Positions 10,248 through 19,599 are shown, counted from the first letter of the stretch. The stretch: 64,000 nt of DNA from Devosia sediminis (GCF_016411825.1 NZ_JAEKMH010000005.1:1-64000); one strand, 5' to 3'. The notes: generated from the letters alone by a model not told the origin. Made by a program: numbers and translations.

Positions 10248-12926
10248 ATGGAAGAGATCCGGCGCCCTGACCCCGACAGCCTTCTGGCGGCGACGCAGAA
10301 GGCGCAGCGTGGCCGTCTCAAGGTGTTCCTCGGCATGGCGCCGGGCGTCGGCAAGACCTATGAAATGCTGCGTCAGGCCCGCCGCCGCAAGGCCGACGGG
10401 CTCGATGTCGTGATCGGTCTCGTCGAAACGCATGGGCGCAAGGAAACCGAGAGCCTGCTGCGCGGCATGGATGTGCTGCCGCGCCAGCCCATCGAACATC
10501 GGGGCCGGACCCTTCTCGAATTCGATCTCGATGCTGCTCTCGCGCGAAAGCCGGAATTGCTGGTCGTCGATGAATATGCCCATTCCAACGCGCCGGGCTC
10601 GCGCCATCCGAAGCGGTGGCAGGATGTCGAGGAACTCCTCGACGCCGGGATCGACGTCTGGACGACACTCAACGTCCAGCACCTCGAAAGCCTCGTCGAT
10701 GTGGTCCTGAGGATCACCGGCGTGCGCCAGCGCGAAACGGTGCCCGACAGCGCTCTGTCGCGGGCCGACGACATCGAAGTCATCGACATAACCCCGGACG
10801 AGTTGCGCGAGCGCATGGCGGCCGGCAAGGTCTATGTCCCCGAGACAGCGCGGCTGGCGGCCGACAATTTCTTCAAGCCTGAAAATCTTACGGCCCTGCG
10901 TGAACTGGCGCTGCGCCGCGCCGCGCAGACGGTGGACGACCAGCTCAACGCGGCCATGCGGGTCAAAGGGCTCGAAGGCCCGTGGGCCGCTGGCGACCGC
11001 ATTCTCGTGTTGGTGGCCGACGACGCCATGGCCTCGGCGCTGGTGCGGCAGGGTCGACGCCTTTCCGACACCATGAAGGATGCGCCCTGGATCGTCGCGC
11101 ATGTGGCGCGAAGCAGGGGTGAAGACGAGGCCGCGACGACCTCCCAACTTACCGACGCTCTGAAGCTTGCCGAGCAACTGGGCGCGACGACGCTGGTGCT
11201 CAACGGCAGCGACCTCGTCGCCGCCGTGTTGCGCTATGCGGGGCAGAACAACGTCACCCAGATCGTCATCGGCAAGGGCCGGGACAGCCGGTTGCGCGAA
11301 ATGCTGGGCCTGTCACTGGCCTCCGAACTACTGCGCGCCGCGCGCGGCGTCGCCATCCATGTGGTGACCGAGGGCGGCCAGTCGGCCACCCCGGCGCGGC
11401 GACGCCCGTGGCTGGGCGGCTTGCGGCGCGGCTGGCAATCCCATCTCGTCGGGCTTGTCTATGTGGGCATGGCGACGGGCATCGCCTATCTCCTCGACTT
11501 GCAATTCGAACGTGCCGACCTCGGCATGATCTATCTCGCGGCGATCCTCGCGGCCGCCATTCTCCATGGCCTGGCGCCGGGTCTTGTTGCTGCGGTCTGC
11601 GCTTTCCTGCTCTACAACCTGTTGTTCCTCAGTCCGCGCTATAGCTTCGCCATTGGCTCCCCCACCGACATCCTGACGCTGCTGGTCTTTCTCGCGGTGG
11701 CTTTGGCCACGGGCATTCTTGCCGGCCGTTCGCGCGACCGCGCGCGTGATGCGCAGCGCCGCGCCGCAGATGTCGCGTCCCTGCTGGTGGCCACGCGGGC
11801 CTTTTCACGCGCGCCGACCCGTGCCGATGCGGCCAGGGCGCTTGCTGAACAGGCCACCGCGACGACGGGAGCAAAGTCGATGGTGCTTCTGCCGCGCGAG
11901 GGTGACCTCGAGCCGGTCGCCGGCGCCCCTGAGCTGGCCCAGCTCGGCGCCGGGGCGATGGCGGCGGCACGCTGGGCCTGGGAACGGGGTGAGCCGGCGG
12001 GCGAGGGCACCGGCACCCTGCCGCAGACCAGTTGGACCTTCCGGCCGCTGCAGGGCGTGCGCAGCCGCACCGGCGTGCTCGGCGTCGAACATCTGTCCGC
12101 CCTGCCGGGTTCGGACCAGGAAAAGCTGGTAACGGCGCTGGCCGATGGTGGCGGCGTCGCGATCGAGCGGGCAGAACTGGCGCTGCAATCGGTGGAGGCC
12201 GAGGCGCTGCGCCGCTCCGACCGCTTCCGGACAACACTGCTGAACTCGGTCAGCCATGACCTGCGGACGCCGCTCTCCACGGTCCTGGGTGCATCGTCCA
12301 CCCTGATCGAACTCGGCGATCGACTTGCCCCAGAGGTCAAGGACGACCTCGTCGTCTCCATCCGCGAGGAGGCCGAGCGGCTCAACCACTATATCGGCAA
12401 CCTGCTCGATATGAGCCGGCTCGAAGGCGGCGGGGTAAAGCTCCGGCTCGAACCGGCCAGTGTGGAAACCATTCTGCGCACCGCCGCCAGTCGGCTCAGC
12501 CGGCGCCTCGGCGAGCATTCGGTGGCCTATGATTTCCCCGCGGCCCTGCCCGACGTCGTGGTAGATCCGGGGCTTTTGGAGCAGGCGGTGGTCAACATCC
12601 TTGAAAACGCCATAGCCTATTCGCCCGACAATACCGAGATCAGCATCGCGGCCTATGAGGACCGTGCCAAGGTGGTGATCAGCATCGAGGACGAGGGCAA
12701 AGGCATTCCCACTGCCGAGCTGGAGCGCGTCTTCGACAAGTTCCGGCGGCTTGAAGAACCGACGGATCGCGGCAAGGGTGTGGGCTTGGGCCTCTCCATC
12801 ACCAGAGGCTTTATCGAGGCGATGGGCGGCACGATCGTCGCGGCCAGCCCTATTCACGGTGACAAGGGCACGCGTATGCTGATCGCCCTCAACAAGTCCG
12901 ATGCCGACATCTGGAAGCCCGCGTGA
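10248..12926 (+). CDS. kdpD: KdpD, sensor histidine kinase for potassium/turgor
   Basis: An 892-residue kinase, close to E. coli KdpD (894). Order: N-terminal KdpD domain with a Walker-A-like GMAPGVGKTYEM near residues 28-39, a Usp-like domain (about 250-370), four closely spaced membrane helices (about 400-500), a GAF-like region, the H-box SVSHDLRTPLS (His about residue 669), then N- and G-boxes (NILENAIAYSP, VGLGLSI). It begins eight bases after kdpC and overlaps kdpE by four bases (GTGA), so sensor, regulator and pump appear to form one transcript. In known systems it responds to low K+ and phosphorylates KdpE. Confidence 0.96.
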   Translation: MEEIRRPDPDSLLAATQKAQRGRLKVFLGMAPGVGKTYEMLRQARRRKADGLDVVIGLVETHGRKETESLLRGMDVLPRQPIEHRGRTLLEFDLDAALARKPELLVVDEYAHSNAPGSRHPKRWQDVEELLDAGIDVWTTLNVQHLESLVDVVLRITGVRQRETVPDSALSRADDIEVIDITPDELRERMAAGKVYVPETARLAADNFFKPENLTALRELALRRAAQTVDDQLNAAMRVKGLEGPWAAGDRILVLVADDAMASALVRQGRRLSDTMKDAPWIVAHVARSRGEDEAATTSQLTDALKLAEQLGATTLVLNGSDLVAAVLRYAGQNNVTQIVIGKGRDSRLREMLGLSLASELLRAARGVAIHVVTEGGQSATPARRRPWLGGLRRGWQSHLVGLVYVGMATGIAYLLDLQFERADLGMIYLAAILAAAILHGLAPGLVAAVCAFLLYNLLFLSPRYSFAIGSPTDILTLLVFLAVALATGILAGRSRDRARDAQRRAADVASLLVATRAFSRAPTRADAARALAEQATATTGAKSMVLLPREGDLEPVAGAPELAQLGAGAMAAARWAWERGEPAGEGTGTLPQTSWTFRPLQGVRSRTGVLGVEHLSALPGSDQEKLVTALADGGGVAIERAELALQSVEAEALRRSDRFRTTLLNSVSHDLRTPLSTVLGASSTLIELGDRLAPEVKDDLVVSIREEAERLNHYIGNLLDMSRLEGGGVKLRLEPASVETILRTAASRLSRRLGEHSVAYDFPAALPDVVVDPGLLEQAVVNILENAIAYSPDNTEISIAAYEDRAKVVISIEDEGKGIPTAELERVFDKFRRLEEPTDRGKGVGLGLSITRGFIEAMGGTIVAASPIHGDKGTRMLIALNKSDADIWKPA

Positions 12927-13612
12927 ACCAACCCCTTGGCCGTATTCTCGTCATCGACGACGAACCGCAGATTCATCGCTTTCTCGGCCCTGCCCTGGAT
13001 GCGGCAGGGTACCAGCATCACCGCGCCGACAATGGCGTGCAGGGCCTGCGCGAAATTGCCACCTGGAGCCCGGATGTCGTGATCCTGGATCTGGGGCTTC
13101 CAGACATGGACGGCAAGGACGTGCTCGTCAAGGCACGTGCCTTCTATGATGGACCGCTCCTCGTCCTTTCGGCGCGCGACAAGGAAGGCGAAAAGATCGA
13201 AGCCTTCGAGCGCGGAGCCGATGATTATGTCGAAAAGCCCTTCGGCATCGGCGAACTGCTCGCCCGGATCAAAGCGGCCCTCCGTCACCGGTCCGGGCCT
13301 CAGCCAGTGCAATCGAAAGTTTCCTTCGGCGGTGTCGAGGTCGATCTCGATCTTCGCTACGTGACGCGAGACGGCGAGCCGGTTCGATTGCCGCCCAAGG
13401 AATATGCCCTCCTAACGCGCCTCATTTCAGGCAATGGCAAGGTGCTCACCCACAAGGATCTGCTGGTCGCAGTATGGGGGCCGGCGCATGCGGAGGACAC
13501 TCAATACCTCCGCGTCGCCATCGGGCAATTGCGCCAGAAGCTCGAGGCCGACCCCGCAGCGCCTGCCCATATCGTCACCGAACCCGGCATCGGGTACCGG
13601 CTGCGGCGCTGA
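12923..13612 (+). CDS. kdpE: KdpE, response regulator of the kdp operon
   Basis: A 229-residue OmpR/PhoB-type regulator. The receiver keeps the acidic pocket (IDDEP), the phospho-acceptor Asp in VILDLGLPDMDG (about residue 52) and the conserved Lys in YVEKPF. The C-terminal winged helix carries LPPKEYALLTRLI and the recognition segment near TQYLRVAIGQLRQKLE. The GTG start overlaps the end of kdpD. It is the expected activator of the kdp promoter upstream of position 5676. Confidence 0.96.
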   Translation: MNQPLGRILVIDDEPQIHRFLGPALDAAGYQHHRADNGVQGLREIATWSPDVVILDLGLPDMDGKDVLVKARAFYDGPLLVLSARDKEGEKIEAFERGADDYVEKPFGIGELLARIKAALRHRSGPQPVQSKVSFGGVEVDLDLRYVTRDGEPVRLPPKEYALLTRLISGNGKVLTHKDLLVAVWGPAHAEDTQYLRVAIGQLRQKLEADPAAPAHIVTEPGIGYRLRR

Positions 13613-13626
13613 TTGCGGCTGCGGGC

Positions 13627-14040
13627 CTATCTTTGCGGGGTGACGACGACCGATTCTGCCGAGCGCTTGCTGGGCCCGTGGAACACCGCCTCGATATTGT
13701 TGCCGTCCGGGTCAAGGACGAAACAGCCATAATAGCCGGGGTGATAATCCCGGGGACCGGGCGCGCCATTGTCGACGCCGCCTGCCGCCAGCGCGGCCTT
13801 GTGGAAGGCGTCGACTGTGGCCTGGTCCTTGGCCTGAAAGGCCAGGTGCACGTGGCTGGGCGTGGTCTTTGCGTCCGCCGCATCGACGAAAAGTTCATCG
13901 GCCTGGAACCAGCCCTCTCCCTTGGCGGTGATGGGAATGCCGAGCACGGCCAGCACCTTCTCATAGAAGAAGCGGGTATTGGCGAGATTGCGGGCGCGCA
14001 GATGCACATGATCGATCAGGCGGCCGGTGTGATATTGCAT
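13627..14040 (-). CDS. VOC family (glyoxalase-like) protein
   Basis: A 137-residue vicinal-oxygen-chelate protein from the ATG of MQYHTGRLIDHVHLR. The two half-domains show the usual signatures: IDHVHLRARNLANTRFFYEKV at the start and GYYGCFVLDPDGNNIEAVFHG at the end. Putative metal ligands are His of DHVHL, His of SHVHLAF and Glu of NIEAV. Substrate unknown; the same subfamily occurs again at 59768-60145. It converges with kdpE, ending 15 bases away. Confidence 0.88.
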   Translation of the reverse strand: MQYHTGRLIDHVHLRARNLANTRFFYEKVLAVLGIPITAKGEGWFQADELFVDAADAKTTPSHVHLAFQAKDQATVDAFHKAALAAGGVDNGAPGPRDYHPGYYGCFVLDPDGNNIEAVFHGPSKRSAESVVVTPQR

Positions 14041-14068
14041 CGTATCTTTCCTCGGATCGGACAAGGCA

Positions 14069-14098
14069 AGGCCGCCCGGCATGACGACCGGGCGGCCT
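14069..14098 (-). terminator. Terminator hairpin after bfr
   Basis: A perfect 11-bp GC-rich stem (AGGCCGCCCGG / CCGGGCGGCCT) with an eight-base loop, between the bfr stop and the VOC gene start. Read on the minus strand it follows bfr by 23 bases; the T-tract is weak (TGCCTTG). Confidence 0.55.
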
Positions 14099-14121
14099 GG
14101 TATCGCTGAACGAACGGCGCC

Positions 14122-14607
14122 TTACTCGGCTTCGTCGGCCGGGGCGGAATTGAGCTGGCCGTACTTTTCCGGCCCGATCTTTTCGAGCAGTTCGAGTTGG
14201 GTTTCGAGGAAGTCGATATGACCTTCCTCGTCGGTCAGCAGTTCCTCGAAGAGGTTCTTGGAGACGTAGTCGCCCAGTTCCTCGCAGAGTTCGCGGCTGG
14301 CCTTGTAAGCCTTGCGGGCGTCGTATTCACCGGCGAGGTCGGCTTCGAGCACTTCCTTGATGGTCTGGCCGATCCGGAGCGGCGCGACGCGCTGCAGGTT
14401 GGGATGGCCTTCGAGGAAAATGATGCGTTCGATCAGCCGGTCGGCGTGATGCATTTCTTCAATCGACTCGGCGCGTTCCTTGGCGGCGAGGCGCTTGTAG
14501 CCCCAGTCGTCCAGGAGGCGGTAGTGCACCCAATACTGATTGACTGCGCCGAGCTCGAGGAAAAGGGCCTCGTTAAGCCGCTCGATGACTTGTGCTTCGC
14601 CTTTCAC
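14122..14607 (-). CDS. bfr: Bacterioferritin
   Basis: A 161-residue haem-containing ferritin that oxidises Fe(II) and stores the mineral in a 24-mer shell. Ferroxidase ligands are visible in order: Glu of [12 protein letters not shown], Glu and His of SIEEMHHAD, Glu of ADLAGEYD, and Glu/His of [12 protein letters not shown]. Met of the EEM segment is the expected haem ligand. The start is the GTG of [15 protein letters not shown] with GGAG six bases upstream; this matches the family N-terminus (MKGD/E-VIE-LN). It overlaps the end of bfd by 35 bases. Confidence 0.95.
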   Translation of the reverse strand: MKGEAQVIERLNEALFLELGAVNQYWVHYRLLDDWGYKRLAAKERAESIEEMHHADRLIERIIFLEGHPNLQRVAPLRIGQTIKEVLEADLAGEYDARKAYKASRELCEELGDYVSKNLFEELLTDEEGHIDFLETQLELLEKIGPEKYGQLNSAPADEAE

Positions 14608-14884
14608 GACGTACTCCGTTCCGTTGCTTTTTGAGCTTTTCCAGCCCCGTCTGGAGCTCGACGAGCTCCGCTGGCTGATGGGCTTGCTGTGCTTGGTAAT
14701 TTTCGGTGACGCGGACGATAATGTCCACCACATTCGGCACGCAACCCGAGCATTTCGCACGGCGGTTGAGTTCGGCGTAGACCTTGGCGGGAACCACGAG
14801 CTGCCAGGGATCGGCCTTGAGCAGGTCGAGCACGATATCCTCGATCTCCTTCGAGGTAATCATGTTGCATTGGCAGACGAGCAT
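14573..14884 (-). CDS. bfd: Bacterioferritin-associated ferredoxin (Bfd-like)
   Basis: A 103-residue (2Fe-2S) protein. The Bfd cluster motif is present: Cys-x-Cys in MLVCQCNM at residues 4 and 6 and Cys-x2-Cys in AKCSGCVPN. In characterised systems Bfd donates electrons to bacterioferritin to release stored iron. It is longer than E. coli Bfd (64) because of a charged C-terminal tail that is read through into the bfr start. The pair forms a two-gene operon. Confidence 0.88.
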   Translation of the reverse strand: MLVCQCNMITSKEIEDIVLDLLKADPWQLVVPAKVYAELNRRAKCSGCVPNVVDIIVRVTENYQAQQAHQPAELVELQTGLEKLKKQRNGVRRERRSTSHRAA

Positions 14885-14893
14885 GGCAGGGGC

Positions 14894-14938
14894 CAGGAAT
14901 GAGGTCTCAACGCGCCGTATAAACGCCCCTCATTCCTG
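14894..14938. promoter_or_regulatory. Inverted repeat in the bfd/bfr promoter region
   Basis: An exact 11-bp inverted repeat, CAGGAATGAGG and CCTCATTCCTG, separated by 23 bases that contain TATAAA. The inner arm starts ten bases upstream of the bfd ATG. The spacing suggests either two half-operators around the promoter or a leader hairpin. I do not recognise it as a Fur, Irr or RirA site. Confidence 0.5.
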
Positions 14939-14963
14939 AATGTCAACGTCATAAAATGCCGCA

Positions 14964-15896
14964 ATGGGTGCTGCATGGCCATGCGAGAGGAAACCTGGGA
15001 GGAAGCCGGCTCGTTGCTTGGACAATAGCAGGGGACCGATCATCACTTTCTTCGATTTCATCAGCGCGGCTGTGCCCAAAGATCGGAGCGTGGAGCGCGT
15101 AGCCAGCGGTTTGGCCTATGGCAGTATCGAGCGGCAAAAGCTCGATATCTACCGGCCACGGCACACCGGCGGCACACCGCTGCCGGTGATAGTGTTCTTC
15201 TATGGCGGCGCCTGGAGCGATGGCACGCGACGCCACTATGGCTTTGCCGCCCATGCGCTGGCTAGTCTCGGCTACGTGGTCGTGGTGCCCGACTATCGGC
15301 TGGTGCCCAATGTCGAGTATCCCGAATTCCTGCGCGACTGCGCATCGGCCGTTCACTGGGTGAGCCGCGAAATCGCGGCCCATGGCGGGGACCCGAGACG
15401 GCTGGTGCTCGCCGGTCATTCGGCCGGCGCCTTCAATGCAGCGAGCCTGGCGCTGGACCCGCGCTGGCTCGCCGATGCAGCCGTGCAGAAGTGCATCGTG
15501 GGCGCCATCGGCCTTTCCGGGCCGTACGATTTCTTCCCCTTCGACGGTCCGATCTCGATCCGGGTCTTCGGCCAGGCGGAAGATCCCGAGAGCACGCAGC
15601 CGATCAATCACGTCGATGTCCAGTCGCCGCCCATGCTGTTGGTTTCGGGTGGGCGGGACGAGCTTGTCCTGCCCAAGAACAGTCTCAACCTGGGAGCGAA
15701 GCTGACGGCTGCCGGAGTGTCTGCGCGGGTCAGGATCTATCCCCGCCTGCGCCATGCAGGGACGCTGTTTGCGCTCAGCCTGCCGCTGCGCTGGCTGGCG
15801 CCGGTGCGGCAGGACTGCTCGGACTTTCTGGCCGAGGTTACAGCTCCCCGGATCGCGGCGAGACCGGAGCCTGCTGGCGCTGTCGCGCCGCGATGA
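14964..15896 (+). CDS. Alpha/beta hydrolase (BD-FAE/esterase type), cytosolic
   Basis: A 310-residue serine hydrolase with FFYGGAW as the oxyanion segment, the nucleophile elbow GHSAG, and SGPYDFFPFDG. It parallels the exported protein at 4547-5545 over the whole core, including STQPIN and PPMLL, so the two are paralogues; this one has no signal peptide. The C-terminal His segment is RLRHAGT. ATG at 14964 is used; the first 30 residues are not conserved and the true start may be later. Its last 59 bases overlap the end of the convergent DUF599 gene. Confidence 0.85.
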   Translation: MGAAWPCERKPGRKPARCLDNSRGPIITFFDFISAAVPKDRSVERVASGLAYGSIERQKLDIYRPRHTGGTPLPVIVFFYGGAWSDGTRRHYGFAAHALASLGYVVVVPDYRLVPNVEYPEFLRDCASAVHWVSREIAAHGGDPRRLVLAGHSAGAFNAASLALDPRWLADAAVQKCIVGAIGLSGPYDFFPFDGPISIRVFGQAEDPESTQPINHVDVQSPPMLLVSGGRDELVLPKNSLNLGAKLTAAGVSARVRIYPRLRHAGTLFALSLPLRWLAPVRQDCSDFLAEVTAPRIAARPEPAGAVAPR

Positions 15897-16551
15897 CGGC
15901 GGCCGAGGCCGCTGTGCGGTGCGAGGACGAGAAGAATTCGCGATGTGCCAGGATCAGAACCGTGACCAGGCAGGTGGCCAGGGCCAGCCATTCGGAGACG
16001 AACCAGGCGACGGTGGCAACCGAGAAATAGTAGGCGCGGATCCCGGAATTGAAATTGCGTGCGCCCAGCGCATTCATCTGGGCGATGGCTTCGATTTCCT
16101 CTTCGGTGGTGACCCGGTCGCGGTCGATGGCGCCGAGCATGATGCAGAAGTGGTTGAACTGGCGCAGCGACAGGGTGAAGGCGAAAAAGGCCATGACGAA
16201 CATGGCCAGCATGACGCCGAGATGGATCTGCACGTCGAGCACGGAATACTGGCGTTCGAGCGAGAGCGATTCCAGCGCATCCATCAGCGCCGGCAATTGC
16301 CCGAAGACGGCGAACACGGCCAGCACGAGTAGTACTGAGGTGGAGGCCAGGAAGCTCACCGACCCCATGATATTGCCCGAAAGGATGGCGTCGAACGGGG
16401 ATTCACGGCGTGTCGCGTTCGCCACCCAGCGCCGCCGCTGCATGTTCATGATGACCGAGAGCGACGGGCGCCGCTTTTCCACGAGCGGGACGACGATGTT
16501 GTAGGCGAAATAGGCGAGGAGCGGGAAAATGGAGATGAGCAGGGTGTTCAC
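15838..16551 (-). CDS. DUF599 family membrane protein
   Basis: A 237-residue membrane protein with about four to five helices. The family pattern is recognisable: MNTLLISIFPLLAYFAYN, then RRRWVANATRRESPFDAIL, and RNFNSGIRAYYFSVATVAWFVS. No biochemical role is established for this family. The 3' end overlaps the convergent hydrolase gene by 59 bases. Confidence 0.85.
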   Translation of the reverse strand: MNTLLISIFPLLAYFAYNIVVPLVEKRRPSLSVIMNMQRRRWVANATRRESPFDAILSGNIMGSVSFLASTSVLLVLAVFAVFGQLPALMDALESLSLERQYSVLDVQIHLGVMLAMFVMAFFAFTLSLRQFNHFCIMLGAIDRDRVTTEEEIEAIAQMNALGARNFNSGIRAYYFSVATVAWFVSEWLALATCLVTVLILAHREFFSSSHRTAASAAVIAARQRQQAPVSPRSGEL

Positions 16552-16661
16552 GCAAGGGCTCCGGGCGGCGCTGCAGGCCTCGACTATAGCGCGTGGTCAG
16601 GCGTTCGCCATGGTCATTTGCGGCCCGGCGGCTGGGTGATCGCAGCCAGGCCAAGCGACGC

Positions 16662-17699
16662 TCATATCGGGCGGGGATGGGCGCGAAAGGTGGCGTCGAT
16701 ATCGGCCAGGACTTCGGGCGCCAGGGTCAGGTCACGGGCGGCGAGGACATGGGCGAGCTGGTCCGTGCTGGTGGCGCCGATAATGGTCGAGGTCATGAAG
16801 GGGCGGCTGCGGCAAAAGGCGATGGCCATGTGCACCGGATCGAGACCGTGACGCGCAGCGACGGCGTGATAGGCGCGGGTGGCGGCTTCGCTGTACGCGT
16901 TGATGCGCCAAAAACCCTTCTGGTAGTCCTTGCGGCTGCCCTTGGGCGTGGCGCCGTCGAAATACTTGCCGGTCAGCAGGCCGCCGGCGAGCGGCGAATA
17001 AGCGAGCAGGCCCACGTCCTCATGGTGGCTCAGTTCGGCCAGGTCATGGTCGAAAATGCGGCGCAGGAGGCTATATTCGTTCTGCACCGAGACGACGCGC
17101 GGCAGGTCGAGCTGTTCCGAGAGCTTCAACCACTGGGCAATGCCCCAGGTCGATTCGTTGGAGAGACCGAATTGGCGGATCTTGCCCTCGCGCACCATGT
17201 CACCCATGGCGCCGAGCACCTCTTCCATATTGGCACGAGCGGCAGCGCGGTCCTGCTTTTCCGGGCTGAAAGTCCAGTAATTCTCGAAATTGTAGTGGCC
17301 GCGGCTGGCCCAGTGGATCTGATAGAGGTCGATATAGTCGGTCTGGAGCCGCCTGAGGCTGCCTTCGACGGCCTCGCGCACGGAGGCGGCGTCCGGCTTT
17401 CGGCCCCCGCGGATGTGGGCATTGCCGCCACCGACGATTTTTGTGGCGAGCACCCACTTGTCGCGGTCACCCTCCCGCGCGAACCAGTTGCCGATGATCT
17501 CTTCGGTGCGGCCGCTGGTCTCCGGACTGCCCGGTACTGCATAGACTTCGGCCGTATCCATGAAGGTGATGCCGGCGTCGCGCGCCATGGCGATCTGGGC
17601 GTGGCCCTCGGCCTCGGTGTTCTGGCTGCCCCAGGTCATTGTGCCGAGGCAGATGTCGGTGACCGCGATGTCGGTGCGGCCGAGGGTCTTGAATTGCAT
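16662..17699 (-). CDS. Aldo/keto reductase
   Basis: A 345-residue NADPH-dependent oxidoreductase of the Tas/YghZ-like branch. The start MQFKTLGRTDIAVTDICLGTM is typical. The catalytic Asp/Tyr pair is in MDTAEVYA (residues 52-59), Lys in WVLATKIVGGG, and His in LYQIHWASRG. The C-terminal NADPH-binding Arg/Asn segment is near TSTIIGATSTDQL. It is a single gene; its physiological substrate is unknown. Confidence 0.9.
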   Translation of the reverse strand: MQFKTLGRTDIAVTDICLGTMTWGSQNTEAEGHAQIAMARDAGITFMDTAEVYAVPGSPETSGRTEEIIGNWFAREGDRDKWVLATKIVGGGNAHIRGGRKPDAASVREAVEGSLRRLQTDYIDLYQIHWASRGHYNFENYWTFSPEKQDRAAARANMEEVLGAMGDMVREGKIRQFGLSNESTWGIAQWLKLSEQLDLPRVVSVQNEYSLLRRIFDHDLAELSHHEDVGLLAYSPLAGGLLTGKYFDGATPKGSRKDYQKGFWRINAYSEAATRAYHAVAARHGLDPVHMAIAFCRSRPFMTSTIIGATSTDQLAHVLAARDLTLAPEVLADIDATFRAHPRPI

Positions 17700-17943
17700 A
17701 GGAAATTATCCGTCCGGGGTGCGGGGTCCAGGTTCGGCGCGGACACTAGACGAGCGGGCGCTGGTATGGAAGACCGGCAGAGGCCCTTGCCTAGAGAGAG
17801 GCTTTTCCACAGGTCGGCACCCGGTTTGGCGCGGCAATGTGCGCAACGTTCAAAAAACCGTCACGGAGTGGGAATGAGGGGTTGAGGTCTGGGCGCGCTG
17901 CCCCTATATAGCCCTCACACCGCGCCGCAAGGCACGTGTTTGA

Positions 17944-18020
<77 letters not shown>

Positions 18021-18021
18021 A

Positions 18022-18057
18022 AAAAGCCCAGTGAACCAGCCGGTTCGCTGGGCTTTT
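18022..18057. terminator. Terminator shared by tRNA-fMet and sdaA
   Basis: A 16-bp stem (AAAAGCCCAG...CTGGGCTTTT with one G:T pair) and loop AGCC, A-rich on the left and T-rich on the right. It lies between the tRNA (plus strand) and the convergent sdaA stop at 18065, so it probably serves both. Confidence 0.85.
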
Positions 18058-18064
18058 CCTTTGA

Positions 18065-19459
18065 TCAGCACGCCACGACGTTCACAGCCAGGCCGCCGAG
18101 GCTGGTTTCCTTGTATTTTGCGTTCATGTCATGGCCGGTCTGGCGCATGGTCTCGATGCAGGCGTCGAGGGGAACGGCGTGGGTGCCGTCGCCCTTGAGG
18201 GCAAGCGAGGCGGCGGTGACGGCCTTGACCGCACCGAAAGCATTGCGCTCGATGCAGGGGATCTGGACAAGCCCGCCGACCGGGTCGCAGGTCATGCCGA
18301 GGTGATGTTCGAGCGCGATTTCAGCGGCATTTTCCACCTGTTCTGGCGTGCCGCCCATGATGGCGCAAAGGCCGGCGGCCGCCATGGCCGCGGCGGAACC
18401 GACTTCGCCCTGGCAGCCGACTTCGGCGCCTGAGATCGAGGCGCGGTGCTTGATGATGCCGCCAATGGCGGCTGCGGTCAGCAGGAAGTCGCGGATGGCG
18501 GCGTCGCCGGTGCCCGCATTGAACTGAGTGGCATAACGCAGGACAGCAGGAATGACCCCGGCGGCGCCATTGGTGGGCGCGGTGACGACGCGACCGCCTG
18601 CAGCATTCTCCTCGTTGACCGCCATGGCAAAGACCGAGAGCCAGTCATTGGCCATCAGCGGGTCGATCTCGTTGCGCTGCCAACGCTCGGCCAATTGCGC
18701 ATGGATGGCAGCGGCGCGGCGCTTGACCTTGAGCCCGCCGGGCAATTCGCCGCGCTGGTCGAGGCCGCGGTCGATGCAGCCGGACATGACCGACCAGACC
18801 GTGTCGAGCCGGCGATTGAGTTCGCTGCGGGACAGACGAACTTCCTCGTTGGCGCGCTTCATGGCGGCGATGGAAAGGCCAGAGCGCTTGGCCATGTCCA
18901 GCATTTCGCGCGCATCGGCAAAAGGCCAGGGCACATCGGCTTCGGCCGGCGAGGCGGTGCGCAGAGCGTCGAGTTCTTCCGACGTGACGACGAAGCCGCC
19001 GCCGATGGAATAGTAGACGCGGCGCAACAGCAATTGACCGTCGGTATCGAAGGCCGAGAAGGTCATGCCATTGGGATGACCGGGCAGGGGCGTTTGTTTG
19101 TCGAGCACGAGGTCGACGGCGGGGCGGAAGCGATAGGTCGGATGCCCAGGGGGGGCGACGGTGCCGGTCTCGCGCACGCGGCCGATAATGTCCTCCATGG
19201 CGTCAGGGTCGACGGTCTGCGGGTCCTCGCCCGCCAGCCCGAGGATGACGGCGCGGTCGCTGCCATGGCCGATGCCGGTAAAGGCCAGTGACCCGTGGAG
19301 GCTCGCCGTGATGGCGGCGGGCCTGGCGCGGGCGGCGCGCGGCCAGGTGCCGGCAGCGAGGTCATCGAGAAAGCGACGGGCTGCCGTCATCGGTCCCATC
19401 GTGTGGGAACTCGAAGGGCCGATGCCGATCTTGAACACGTCGAATACGGACAGAAACAT
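18065..19459 (-). CDS. sdaA: L-serine ammonia-lyase (iron-sulfur, single-chain)
   Basis: A 464-residue enzyme converting L-serine to pyruvate and ammonia. It starts MFLSVFDVFKIGIGPSSSHT, the conserved N-terminus with the SSSHT substrate loop. Cluster cysteines are in GCQGEVGSAA, TCDPVGGLVQ and IPCIERNA, and the C-terminus ends VVAC, the tail Cys that caps the cluster in the resting state. An upstream in-frame extension of 43 residues has no family similarity and was not used. Confidence 0.96.
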   Translation of the reverse strand: MFLSVFDVFKIGIGPSSSHTMGPMTAARRFLDDLAAGTWPRAARARPAAITASLHGSLAFTGIGHGSDRAVILGLAGEDPQTVDPDAMEDIIGRVRETGTVAPPGHPTYRFRPAVDLVLDKQTPLPGHPNGMTFSAFDTDGQLLLRRVYYSIGGGFVVTSEELDALRTASPAEADVPWPFADAREMLDMAKRSGLSIAAMKRANEEVRLSRSELNRRLDTVWSVMSGCIDRGLDQRGELPGGLKVKRRAAAIHAQLAERWQRNEIDPLMANDWLSVFAMAVNEENAAGGRVVTAPTNGAAGVIPAVLRYATQFNAGTGDAAIRDFLLTAAAIGGIIKHRASISGAEVGCQGEVGSAAAMAAAGLCAIMGGTPEQVENAAEIALEHHLGMTCDPVGGLVQIPCIERNAFGAVKAVTAASLALKGDGTHAVPLDACIETMRQTGHDMNAKYKETSLGGLAVNVVAC

Positions 19460-19599
19460 CGCCCCATCATAGCGACGAGGTCGCCGGACGCAATCTTGCT
19501 CCGGCCTGCCACTGTTTCCGAACGGGCAACAGTGCGTGACGTGCCCGGCGCATTGCCGGAACGGCGAAATCGTCCAATATCGGGGCAAAGGAGTTCGCC

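Noticed and set aside
14608..14760. N-terminal extension of bacterioferritin
   Set aside because: It overlaps bfd out of frame and lacks similarity; the GTG at 14607 has a Shine-Dalgarno and gives the usual length.
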